A DNA stretch of 64,000 bases from Palsa-744 sp036498265 (GTDB lineage Bacteria; Actinomycetota; Thermoleophilia; Solirubrobacterales; Solirubrobacteraceae). The DNA is taken from NCBI GenBank assembly GCA_036498265.1, contig DASYFT010000038.1, positions 1-64,000 of the forward strand, in the 5' to 3' direction. The translations under genes and the position numbers were made by a program. This document shows, piece by piece, positions 1-7,247 of this stretch (positions within the stretch are counted from its first letter, which is position 1; the number at the start of each line of letters is the position of its first letter). The notes beneath the pieces are model-generated. The model searched no databases and was not told the DNA's origin. It worked only from the letters and a program-made list of their open reading frames with translations.

Positions 1-1
1 C

Positions 2-439
2 GCACCCGCACACGACGAGCGTCCGCAGATCGGCCAGCCCCGACTTCCCTTGTGGGCGGCCCTGGCGAGCGGCGTCGTCACATCGGTGGCGCTCGGGTTC
101 GCGCTGCGCGGGCTCGGACGCGCGCTCGCAGACGTCCCGGCAGCGCTGACGCCCCTTCAGCCAGCAGCGCTCCTCCCGGCCACGATCCTGCCCGTCCTCG
201 GCTGCGGCTTCGGCTTCTACATGTCGTTTCACGCCAAGCCCCGGCCCTACTCGATGCGCGTGTTCGTGGGCATCGGCGCACTCATGGGCCTTGCCGGGGT
301 GGCCGTCTCCGCAACCAAACTCCCGGCCTCGGCTGGTGGCGGCTCCATCATCACCACGATCGCCGTCGCCGTTGCCCCCACGCTGCTGATCATCCCCGCG
401 CTGCTGACGCTCGTTCGGCGCTCCAAGGCACAGCTATAA
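2..439 (+). CDS. Small polytopic membrane protein, 5' end outside the window (DUF6069-like)
   Basis: The frame is open from the first bases of the window to the stop at 437-439, so the true start probably lies upstream; a TTG at position 50 is the only in-window start candidate. The visible protein has about four hydrophobic segments (starts ALASGVVTSVALGF, LLPATILPVLGCGFGFY, VFVGIGALMGLAGVAV, IITTIAVAVAPTLLIIPALL) with short loops and a basic C-terminus (RRSKAQL). Size and topology resemble actinobacterial DUF6069 membrane proteins, whose function is unknown. No catalytic motif is visible. It has no close neighbour on the same strand. Confidence 0.6.
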   Translation, partial: APAHDERPQIGQPRLPLWAALASGVVTSVALGFALRGLGRALADVPAALTPLQPAALLPATILPVLGCGFGFYMSFHAKPRPYSMRVFVGIGALMGLAGVAVSATKLPASAGGGSIITTIAVAVAPTLLIIPALLTLVRRSKAQL

Positions 440-1194
440 CGATGGCGCCAGCCATCCCCGCGCGATCGGCCCTTTCCTGTGCGCGGCGAGCAGGACGCGC
501 GCCGGGTTTGGTCGGAAGACCCGCTCTTCGCCTCAGTGGGCAGGCGTTTTGCCCGCTCCTGCGGAGCGGAAATGCTGAACCGCCTCTCGCTGGACTCTCG
601 AACCGGAGAAGGACCGAGCGTCCACTGTCGCGAGTCGAACCTCCACCGGGTTGCGCCGACACGGACCTGAACCGTGGACACGCGCGCCAGATGCGTCCGT
701 GGGCGTCCGGAATGTCCGAAATAGCGACGCTCGCGGACACAGGCGGGCATCTCTGACGCTACGAGTGTTGCCAAAACTGTTGCCACGTCACGTGGCATCG
801 AAGGGCGATGTGCAGCAGCCCGATCGATGTGCCATTGGCTGCCGCAGGTCCGCGCGAAGTGGTAGCCGAGATGCGGGTCGTGCACGAATGCTCGTCGTCC
901 GTTGCGGGCGGTGTTCCCATGGTGATCCGCGATGTGGTCAGCGACGCGAACTCGCTGGTGATAGCGAGCACCCAGGCGCTTTCGGGCGCCTGGGCTGACG
1001 GATCGCTCGCCTACGGCGCTAGGTGTACCCGGGTGCGCGCGTGTGCCGTGCGGCGTAGGCAAATGAGTCCTCGACCAGCCGATGACAAGCGCGACGCCCA
1101 GCGGGAGCATTGGGAGGACCGCGGGCTTCGCGCCAAGCGATTCCCAGTCCTCCGAACCAGAGAGGCTGTTGATTACGGACGCTAGGAGTGACAG
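440..1194. other. Gene-poor stretch with a strong hairpin and a tRNA relic
   Basis: No open frame here shows recognisable protein features on either strand. A perfect 9-bp inverted repeat with a 6-nt loop lies at 971-979/986-994 (CCCAGGCGC and its complement); it has no T tract, so it is only a possible terminator or RNA structure. The tRNA-Leu-like fragment at 632-676 is listed separately. A Shine-Dalgarno-like AGGAGTGAC directly precedes the next gene. Confidence 0.5.
632..676 (-). pseudogene. tRNA-Leu(CAG)-like fragment (anticodon arm to T loop)
   Basis: This 45-nt block matches 40 of 45 positions of the intact tRNA-Leu gene at 5552-5596, in the same orientation. The whole anticodon arm including CAG is identical. 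The variable arm differs at several positions and the T loop differs at one. The 3' strand of the T stem and the acceptor stem are not recognisable, so it cannot fold as a tRNA. It is either a decayed tRNA copy or a degraded attachment-site remnant. Confidence 0.65.
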
Positions 1195-2844
1195 ATGGCA
1201 GGTAGCGAGACGGCCCATATGAGCACACGGCCGGGCAAGCCCAAGGAGCACATCGTGAACGGCACGCCGACGAGCGCTGTGCGCTTGGACGGAGCCCGCG
1301 CGCTGATGAGCACCCTGGCGGACTCGGGCATCGACACGCTGTTCACCAACCCCGGTACCTCGGAGCTTCACCTAGTGGAGGCTGCTGAGGCTACGCCCGG
1401 CCTGCGGTCAGTGCTCGCCCTGTTCGAGGGCACGGTCAGTGGGGCCGCCGACGGCTTCGGCCGAATCGCCGGGCGGCCAGCGGCGACGCTGCTTCACCTC
1501 GGGCCCGGCCAGGCCAACGGCTGGGCGAACTTCCACAATGCCCGCCGCGCTCACACGCCAATCGTCAGTGTGATCGGCGAGCAGGCCACGTTCCACCAGC
1601 GCAATGACCCGCCGATCTTCTCCGATATCGCCGCCGTCGCCCGGACGCTGAATAGCCGAGTCACCAGCCCGCTGGACGCTGGAGAGGCCAGCGCGGCCGC
1701 CCGTGCCGCGTTCGCCGATGCCTGCTCGGCCCCGGGCCGCATCTCCACCGTCGTGATGCCAGCCGACGTATCGTGGTCTCCGACTGAGGTTATGGCCCCG
1801 GCCGTGCCAGCCCCCCTGCCGGCGCGCGTCGCGGACCAGCGGATAAGCGAGATCGCCGAGCTGGCCCGCGCCGGCGGCAATCGTGTGGCGATGTTGCTCG
1901 GCGGCCAGGCGGCGTGCGACGACGGACTGCGGGCCGCCAGCCGGATCGCAGCCGCGGCGGGCATTCGCGTGTTCCTGGACGTCTACACGACCCGCCTGGA
2001 GCACGGCGCCGGGCTGCCGGAGTTCCCCCGGTTGGGGTTCTACCCCCGGCAAGCGCTCGGCCAGCTCGACGGCATCACCCACCTGATCACCGCCGGGACG
2101 CGCGCTCCGGTGGCCTTCTTCGCCTACCTCGACCAGCCGACCCTGCTGACGCCCGACGGCGCGGCGAACCTGACTCTCGCCGACGTCCACGAGGACGCCA
2201 TCACCGCGCTGGCAGACCTGGCCGACCTGGTCGCGCCGACCGTCAAGCCCCAGGTCAACGCCACGTTGCGGCCCGAGCTGCCGGCGGGCCCGCTGACGCT
2301 GGAGAGCTGGCCGCAAGTCGTCGGCGCCCTGCTGCCCCAGGACGCGATCATCTGCGACGAGAGCATCAGCTCGGGCGCGGGTCTGCTCGCCGCGATCGCC
2401 GGGGCACCCCGCCACGACGTGCTCAGCCAGATGGGTGTCGCGATGGGAGCCGGCCTGCCGTTGGCCATCGGCGCCGCCATCGCCGCCCCGGAGCGGCCGG
2501 TCATCGCCCTCGTCGGTGACGGTTGCGCCATGTACACGATTTCCGCGCTGTGGAGCCACGCTCGCGAGGACCTCGACATCACCACCGTCATCCTCAAGAA
2601 CAGCTCCTACGGCATCCTGCGCGAGGAGTGGACGCTGCTGAGAGAGCCGGGACAGGGGGAGCTGCACGACAGCCCGCTGATCAACCTCACCGGAGCACCG
2701 ATCGACTTTGTCGGCTTGGCCGGCTCGATGGGCGTACCAGGCGCCCACGCCGACACGGCCGAGGAGTTCGCCGCCCATCTGCGGCTTGCCCTCAACGAGC
2801 CGGGACCGCACCTGATCGAGATCGTCGTCCCGGCGATCGTGTGA
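1195..2844 (+). CDS. ThDP-dependent enzyme, acetolactate synthase/benzoylformate decarboxylase type
   Basis: A 549-residue protein with the three-domain architecture of thiamine-diphosphate 2-oxoacid enzymes. The N-terminal Pyr domain carries TNPGTSELH and the cofactor-activating glutamate (E78 in ALFEGTVSGAADG). The C-terminal PP domain carries the Mg/ThDP signature, starting GDG near residue 441 and continuing to KNSSYGI. The family decarboxylates or condenses 2-oxoacids; the substrate cannot be read from sequence. No small regulatory subunit or ilv/leu gene is adjacent, so a housekeeping acetohydroxyacid synthase is unlikely. The start at 1195 follows AGGAGTGAC; in-frame alternatives lie at 1219 and 1256. 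It stands alone on its strand. Confidence 0.88.
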   Translation: MAGSETAHMSTRPGKPKEHIVNGTPTSAVRLDGARALMSTLADSGIDTLFTNPGTSELHLVEAAEATPGLRSVLALFEGTVSGAADGFGRIAGRPAATLLHLGPGQANGWANFHNARRAHTPIVSVIGEQATFHQRNDPPIFSDIAAVARTLNSRVTSPLDAGEASAAARAAFADACSAPGRISTVVMPADVSWSPTEVMAPAVPAPLPARVADQRISEIAELARAGGNRVAMLLGGQAACDDGLRAASRIAAAAGIRVFLDVYTTRLEHGAGLPEFPRLGFYPRQALGQLDGITHLITAGTRAPVAFFAYLDQPTLLTPDGAANLTLADVHEDAITALADLADLVAPTVKPQVNATLRPELPAGPLTLESWPQVVGALLPQDAIICDESISSGAGLLAAIAGAPRHDVLSQMGVAMGAGLPLAIGAAIAAPERPVIALVGDGCAMYTISALWSHAREDLDITTVILKNSSYGILREEWTLLREPGQGELHDSPLINLTGAPIDFVGLAGSMGVPGAHADTAEEFAAHLRLALNEPGPHLIEIVVPAIV

Positions 2845-2987
2845 CCCGGAGACTCGCGAGGGCTGGTTGGCTCGGGACGTTGTCGTGATTGTCTGCCAAG
2901 GCGGGTAAGGGCGACTCGAGGGTTGGCGTCGGAGCTTCGCGAAGATTGGCGGTCCGACAGCGGGACCCGAGGGGCGCGCCGGCTCGC

Positions 2988-2993
2988 TAGGCT
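2988..2993 (+). promoter_or_regulatory. -10 box (TAGGCT) for a leaderless start at 3000
   Basis: TAGGCT matches TAnnnT and sits exactly 6 nt before the ATG at 3000, so transcription would begin at or next to the A of the start codon. No Shine-Dalgarno sequence is present. The same spacing recurs upstream of several genes in this window. Confidence 0.55.
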
Positions 2994-2999
2994 CCGAAC

Positions 3000-4673
3000 A
3001 TGGTGGAGTCGGGGGCGCTCCCGGTGCTGTTCGTGTTTGATCACGATCCAGCTTCGCTCGACGTGCTGCTCGGCGACCTCGCCGGGCGGTTCGGCCGCGA
3101 CTTCGCCGTGCGAGGCGAGAGCTCTTCGGAGGCCGCTCTTGTCGCGCTGGGAGACCTGGCAGCCGGAGAACAGTCGGTAGCTCTGCTGCTCGTCGACGAG
3201 GCTGCCTCCGAGTTCCTCGTGCGTGCGCACGTGTTGCATCCGCGGGCCAAGCGAGTCCTCCTGGTCGACCGCAACTACTCCGCCACCAGCCCGGCAGTGC
3301 AAGCGATGACGCTCGGACGCGCCGATTATCACATCGTGCGGCCGTGGTACGACGACGAGACGATGTATGGCGAGGTCACCGAGTACCTCTCATCGTGGGA
3401 GACGGAGCAGAAGCCCAACTTCGAGCTGTTTCGGATCGTCGCAAGGGAGGGCGACAGCAGAGTGCTGCAGCTACGCGACGTGATGACGCGCTTCAAAATG
3501 CCGTTCGGGTTCTATGGGTTCGAGAGCGAGGACGGCGAGCATTTGCTCGACGAGGCCGGGCTCGACGCGACGTGCCTGCCTGCCGTGATTCGCTACGACG
3601 GCCAGGTCATGATCGACCCGAGCCCGACCGACCTCGCCGGCGCCGTCGGCGTCAGCGTCGAGAGCGACATTGACACGTGCGATGTTGTCATCGTCGGCGC
3701 GGGACCAGCGGGCCTGACCGCAGCCGTCTATGCCGCCTCGGAGGGGCTCGAGACCGTGCTACTCGAGCGGTGGGTCTCAGGCGGACAGGCCGGCTCGAGC
3801 CCGTTGATCCGGAACTACCCCGGGTTTCCCCACGGCATCAGCGGTGGCCTTCTGATGGAACGGACGTGTGAGCAAGCGTGGCTGATGGGATCCCACACCC
3901 TCTTCGCGCAGCAAGTGGTGGGGCTCGAACGGCCCGGTAACGATCGCGTCGTTCGTTTGATCGATGGGACCGGGATCCACGCGAGTGCCGTCGTGATCGC
4001 GACCGGAATCGAGTGGCGACGCCTCGGCGTGCCGCGACTCGAGGCGCTCGTGGGTTCGGGGGTCTTCTACGGCGCCGCAGTCAGCGAGAGCCGCGCTACG
4101 CAGGACCAGGACGTGTTCATCGTCGGCGCGGGCAACTCGGCCGGGCAGGCGGCGTTGCATCTCGCCCGGTACGCCCGCGCTGTGACGCTGCTCGTTCGCG
4201 GCGACAGTGTCGCGAAGTCGATGTCGAGCTATCTCGTGCGAGAGATCGAGTCGACTCCAAACGTCGTCGTTCGCCACCGCACGGAGGTGGTTGACGGGAC
4301 GGGGAACGGCACGCTCGAGTCGATCAAGCTTGCTGATCGCGCAAGCGACACCGCTGAGGAGGTGTCCGCGGCGGCGCTGTTCATCATGATCGGCGGCGAA
4401 CCCCACACACAGTGGCTTCCCGATGAGATCGCGCGCGACGCGCAGGGTTACGTGATCACGGGTCGTGAGCTTCTCAGGGAGGCCGGGGTGCACTGGGAAC
4501 GCGACCGTGAACCCGGGATGCTCGAGACGAGCATGCGCGGCGTATTCGCCGCCGGGGACGTCCGGGAGGGTTCGATCAAGCGCGTCGCCTCGGCGGTCGG
4601 AGAAGGCGCGACGGTTGTGCGCTTGGTGCACGAGCACCTGCGCGAACACCAGCACGAGCGCACGGCGAATTAG
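3000..4673 (+). CDS. Thioredoxin-reductase-like FAD/NAD(P) oxidoreductase with N-terminal receiver-like domain
   Basis: A 557-residue protein. Residues 1-130 look like a response-regulator receiver (acidic pair near D14/D16, strand-end aspartate D66 in LLLVDEA). Residues about 140-215 resemble a thioredoxin/glutaredoxin fold with a cis-proline-like LPAVI but no CxxC. From about 228 on it is a low-molecular-weight thioredoxin reductase fold: FAD motif GAGPAG at 233-238, NAD(P) motif GAGNSAG at 376-382, and C-terminal FAD signature GVFAAGDVREG. Where thioredoxin reductases carry the redox CxxC it reads YGAAVSES, so dithiol chemistry is absent. It probably transfers electrons from NAD(P)H to another acceptor, possibly under control of the receiver domain. 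The start is set by the -10 box 6 nt upstream. Confidence 0.85.
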   Translation: MVESGALPVLFVFDHDPASLDVLLGDLAGRFGRDFAVRGESSSEAALVALGDLAAGEQSVALLLVDEAASEFLVRAHVLHPRAKRVLLVDRNYSATSPAVQAMTLGRADYHIVRPWYDDETMYGEVTEYLSSWETEQKPNFELFRIVAREGDSRVLQLRDVMTRFKMPFGFYGFESEDGEHLLDEAGLDATCLPAVIRYDGQVMIDPSPTDLAGAVGVSVESDIDTCDVVIVGAGPAGLTAAVYAASEGLETVLLERWVSGGQAGSSPLIRNYPGFPHGISGGLLMERTCEQAWLMGSHTLFAQQVVGLERPGNDRVVRLIDGTGIHASAVVIATGIEWRRLGVPRLEALVGSGVFYGAAVSESRATQDQDVFIVGAGNSAGQAALHLARYARAVTLLVRGDSVAKSMSSYLVREIESTPNVVVRHRTEVVDGTGNGTLESIKLADRASDTAEEVSAAALFIMIGGEPHTQWLPDEIARDAQGYVITGRELLREAGVHWERDREPGMLETSMRGVFAAGDVREGSIKRVASAVGEGATVVRLVHEHLREHQHERTAN

Positions 4674-4696
4674 CTAGTGCTCGCCCTGTCGGCGCT

Positions 4697-4733
4697 GATC
4701 AGCCTCAAATCCGCCCTCTGGAGGCTCCTGATC
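4697..4733. terminator. Possible stem-loop after the oxidoreductase gene
   Basis: GATCAGCCTC is followed after about 14 nt by GAGGCTCCTGATC, which can pair with a small bulge. It lies 24 nt after the stop at 4673. No T tract follows, so function as a terminator is uncertain. Confidence 0.3.
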
Positions 4734-4839
4734 ACGCACACTGCAGCAGCGAGCCCGTTTGCGGCACCGGGGTGTCAGGTCCGCGCTGGAGACGTTAACT
4801 CTGCGAAACCGCAAGCGCGACATTATTAGCATCGGACCA

Positions 4840-5298
4840 ATGCATGCGATGAACAACCCAGGAGGCCTCACGCTCGAGATGAAACGCGCTCTTCCGGCGG
4901 CTACTTCGGTCGTGTTCCACGCCTTCACTGATGCGAACGAGCTGGCGAAGTGGTGGGGACCTGCGAGCTTCACGACGCCGAGCCTGCAGTTTGATCCGCG
5001 CGTCGGCGAGAGCTACCGGATCGAGATGCAGCCCCCGGCGGGCGGTCACTTCTATCTGACCGGCGAGTTCCGCGAAGTCGCCCCGCCTACCCGCCTCGTC
5101 TACACATTCATCTACGAGGACCCCGATCCCGACGACGTCGAAACCCTGGTCAGCCTGTCGTTCCGGGATCTCGGCAAATCGACGGAGGTGGCCTTCGCGC
5201 AGGGCCCGTTCAAGACCGAGGCCCGCCGTGCGCTTCACCGGGACGGTTGGACCGACAGCTTCGACAAGCTCGAGCGGCTCATCTCCAGACAGGCATAG
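4840..5298 (+). CDS. SRPBCC/AHSA1-like domain protein
   Basis: A 152-residue single-domain protein of the START/SRPBCC fold, Aha1 C-terminal-like (activator of Hsp90 ATPase homologue) subfamily. Typical features are FHAFTDANELAKWWGP near the N-terminus, the central GGHFYLTGEFREVAPPTRLV strand region, and the C-terminal amphipathic helix GWTDSFDKLERLI. The fold forms a hydrophobic ligand pocket, but ligands of bacterial members are mostly unknown. The ATG at 4840 is preferred because everything before it in the frame lacks family similarity; 4849 is an alternative. It is downstream of, but probably not co-transcribed with, the oxidoreductase. Confidence 0.8.
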   Translation: MHAMNNPGGLTLEMKRALPAATSVVFHAFTDANELAKWWGPASFTTPSLQFDPRVGESYRIEMQPPAGGHFYLTGEFREVAPPTRLVYTFIYEDPDPDDVETLVSLSFRDLGKSTEVAFAQGPFKTEARRALHRDGWTDSFDKLERLISRQA

Positions 5299-5539
5299 GC
5301 AACCGGTGCTCCTCAGCCGGCGGCCGGCCACGGAGATTGCGCCCGGCCACGACCACCAAGTCGGGTGCCGCTAGTGCCGATCCGCGGTCAGGACCGGTAT
5401 GGACCTCTAAGACTCCGGATGACGAGCCCCCGCGTAGTGCGCCTGACTGCTGCCAAACCGTTGCACGCGAGCGCCCAAGCGCGACCGGCCATGGCGGGTC
5501 GCCACCATTGAACAAGCCGATTTGCAGCCCTTACATCGA

Positions 5540-5623
5540 TGCGGATGAGAGGACTCGAACCTCCACCCGGTTTCCCGGACACGGACCTGAACCGTGCGCG
5601 TCTACCAATTCCGCCACATCCGC
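5540..5623 (-). tRNA. tRNA-Leu (anticodon CAG)
   Basis: On the minus strand the acceptor strands GCGGATG and CATCCGC pair (5617-5623 with 5541-5547, discriminator A complement at 5540). The anticodon loop contains CAG, a long variable arm (CCGG-GAAA-CCGG) marks it as class II, and the T loop is TTCGAGT. CCA is not encoded. The 84-nt length is normal for tRNA-Leu. Its 5' end shares 14 bp with 41211-41224 and its middle resembles the relic at 632-676. Confidence 0.95.
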
Positions 5624-5754
5624 AAGCTTGTGGGCATGCGAAGATAGCGCACCGCCACGGGGTCAGCCGATGTGCACCGGGCGCACGCCTAGCGCGTCTG
5701 CTGCCGCCGGCGCTCGCTGGGCTCGCTTTGCTAGCCTCGGCTCCATCAAAGCAC

Positions 5755-5827
5755 GCCGCTATCGTCCAGGGGACTAGGACGCCGCCCTCTCATGGCGGAA
5801 ACCCGGGTTCGAATCCCGGTAGCGGTA
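5755..5827 (+). tRNA. tRNA-Glu (anticodon CTC)
   Basis: The acceptor strands GCCGCTA (5755-5761) and TAGCGGT (5820-5826) pair with one G-U. The anticodon stem CCGCC/GGCGG encloses a loop with CTC. The T arm is CCGGG-TTCGAAT-CCCGG, and the discriminator is A at 5827. Length is 73 nt and CCA is not encoded. It lies 131 nt from, and on the opposite strand to, tRNA-Leu. Confidence 0.95.
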
Positions 5828-6002
5828 CTCGATGAGGCCCCGAGATGAGCTTGGGAACGGCGAGGCCGGCGAGGACCTGAGGCGAGCCACCCGGTCCGGA
5901 TGGCGGGAGCGCATGTCGGCGCAGGCCGCCGAAGCGCTGTCCCAAGCGCGAGCCCGAGCAGCCGTTCGTCCGCCGGGGAGCGCGCGAGCTACAGGACGCC
6001 GA

Positions 6003-6611
6003 ATGAAACGTGTGGCAGTCGTAGTCACCCTGGCCACGCTGGCGATGACAGTCACCGCGAGCGCCGCTACGGAGTGGTTCTACGAACGCCAGCCGCTACC
6101 GGAAGGGCAGACGGTCGAAGTGCCCGCGAATGGCCCGTTCACGCTCTACCTGAAGGTCCCGCATCAGGTCCGCGTCGAAGTCGCCTGCGCCGTGAGCGGC
6201 GTCGAGGCGTTCTGGAACACGCCCGAAGCAGGAATGGATAAAACGAGGACGATCGCCTTCTCGTCCTGCACGTCGCCATGTGGCGAAGTGACGGTCACGC
6301 CCCGACTACCGTGGGGCGGCTCGATCCTGGGACTGCCATCGCCCTACGCGCTCGTGGATGAATGGCGGGAAACCCGCATCGCCCTGACGTGCGGTGGCGT
6401 GAACTACGGCACCTTCTCGGGCACGCTCCATCCCGTGAGCGGCGACGGCGACACGCAGGGGGGCGACGAGACTGACTCGTTCGTGGACTTCCGCAACGGA
6501 CAGGTGCTCTACAACCCGAGCGGCGACAGCCTCACGCTCACCGGCTACTACCGCTTCGGCTACAAGGTCGGCAAGCAGGTGCGCGGCAGGATCACGGGCG
6601 AGGTTCGATGA
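6003..6611 (+). CDS. Secreted protein of unknown function
   Basis: A 202-residue protein starting MKRVAVVVTLATLAMTVTASAA, a Sec signal peptide with likely cleavage after ASA. The mature part is rich in beta-strand-type sequence and has several cysteines (positions near ACAVSG, SSCTSPCG, LTCGG) that could form disulfides outside the cell. I recognise no named domain. The start at 6003 is chosen because the signal peptide begins there and an AGGA lies 7 nt upstream; earlier in-frame starts would add a basic tail before the signal. It follows tRNA-Glu. Confidence 0.65.
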   Translation: MKRVAVVVTLATLAMTVTASAATEWFYERQPLPEGQTVEVPANGPFTLYLKVPHQVRVEVACAVSGVEAFWNTPEAGMDKTRTIAFSSCTSPCGEVTVTPRLPWGGSILGLPSPYALVDEWRETRIALTCGGVNYGTFSGTLHPVSGDGDTQGGDETDSFVDFRNGQVLYNPSGDSLTLTGYYRFGYKVGKQVRGRITGEVR

Positions 6612-6645
6612 GATGCGCGCGGGAAGAGACGGAGCACCGGGAGCC

Positions 6646-6840
6646 CTAGTTGGTGCGGCAGGCCATCGCCAACGCGACGACCCAACCGATGAACGTCCAG
6701 CCCAGGAAGATGTTGAGGACCGCAACGCTGCCCTGGTGCCTCACCTTGCGGGAGACGGCGACGACAGTGGGCATGAAGTACAGCCCAAGCAGGAACAGCA
6801 ACCCGACCAACGCTCCGGCTCCGGTGCTTGCGACCAGCAT
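6646..6840 (-). CDS. Small membrane protein of the superinfection-immunity (Imm_superinfect) type
   Basis: A 64-residue protein with two transmembrane segments. It has the family hallmarks: LYFMPTVVAVSRK after the first segment, then VAVLNIFLGWTFIGWVVALAMA as the second. The family takes its name from the phage T4 Imm protein, which blocks DNA entry of superinfecting phage; most chromosomal relatives are uncharacterised, so an immunity role is inference. ATG 6840 is chosen because a GATAAT box stands 6 nt upstream; a GTG at 6867 would add nine residues. It sits just left of the conjugation module. Confidence 0.75.
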   Translation of the reverse strand: MLVASTGAGALVGLLFLLGLYFMPTVVAVSRKVRHQGSVAVLNIFLGWTFIGWVVALAMACRTN

Positions 6841-6846
6841 GCCTGC

Positions 6847-6852
6847 ATTATC
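6847..6852 (-). promoter_or_regulatory. -10 box (GATAAT) for the small membrane protein
   Basis: On the minus strand GATAAT lies 6 nt before the ATG at 6840, the same spacing as the other leaderless-type starts here. It deviates from TAnnnT only at the first base. Confidence 0.4.
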
Positions 6853-7021
6853 GTGGCTGCAGTCCACGCCCTTGAGGCCTGGGCTCCGAGTCAGCGCACG
6901 GGGCTTCGCTGAGGCCTGCTGGACTGCGCGTCGACACGCCCGCCCTGGCTGCGTTTCCGCCTGATCGGCGGCGTGGGCCGCCGCGGCCGTCCGACGGCGC
7001 CGCTCCTCGTCGGAACGTCTC

Positions 7022-7177
7022 CTACTCGCCCAGCCCCACCGCTTCGAGAGCCTCTCGGCGGGTCAGGTAACCCACGGCTCTGCTCATCCTCCCGTCTCGG
7101 AACCACGTGACGTTGACCCATTCGAGCACGACCGGAGCGCCCGAGCGAGAGCCCTGCCCGGACCAAAGCGGCGGCGC
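7022..7177 (-). pseudogene. C-terminal remnant of a SnoaL/NTF2-like protein
   Basis: On the minus strand a frame bounded by stops encodes about 51 residues with the classic C-terminus of SnoaL-like proteins: SGQG near the start, VNVTWFRDGRMSRAVGYL in the middle and REALEAVGLGE before the stop. The N-terminal two thirds of the domain are missing and an in-frame TGA stands directly upstream. It is a decayed gene end, perhaps cut off by insertion of the neighbouring mobile DNA. A second, independent SnoaL-type tail lies at 21187-21288. Confidence 0.65.
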
Positions 7178-7247
7178 TCACGACGCGGGTTCGTGGTCTG
7201 GCCTGGCGGCGTCCTTCTGACAGTGACGCGTCGTAGAAGGCCGCGAG

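Noticed and set aside
247..1371. 374-codon minus-strand frame across the gene-poor left region
   Set aside because: Low-complexity Arg/His/Pro-rich translation with no domain; it overlaps both flanking real genes on the other strand.
3677..4655. Alternative frames within the flavoprotein gene on both strands
   Set aside because: They are shadows of the FAD/NAD(P)-binding reading frame.
5755..5827. tRNA-Glu as attachment site of the conjugation module
   Set aside because: No copy of its 3' end (CCCGG-TAGCGGT) was found near 41 kb or elsewhere in the window.
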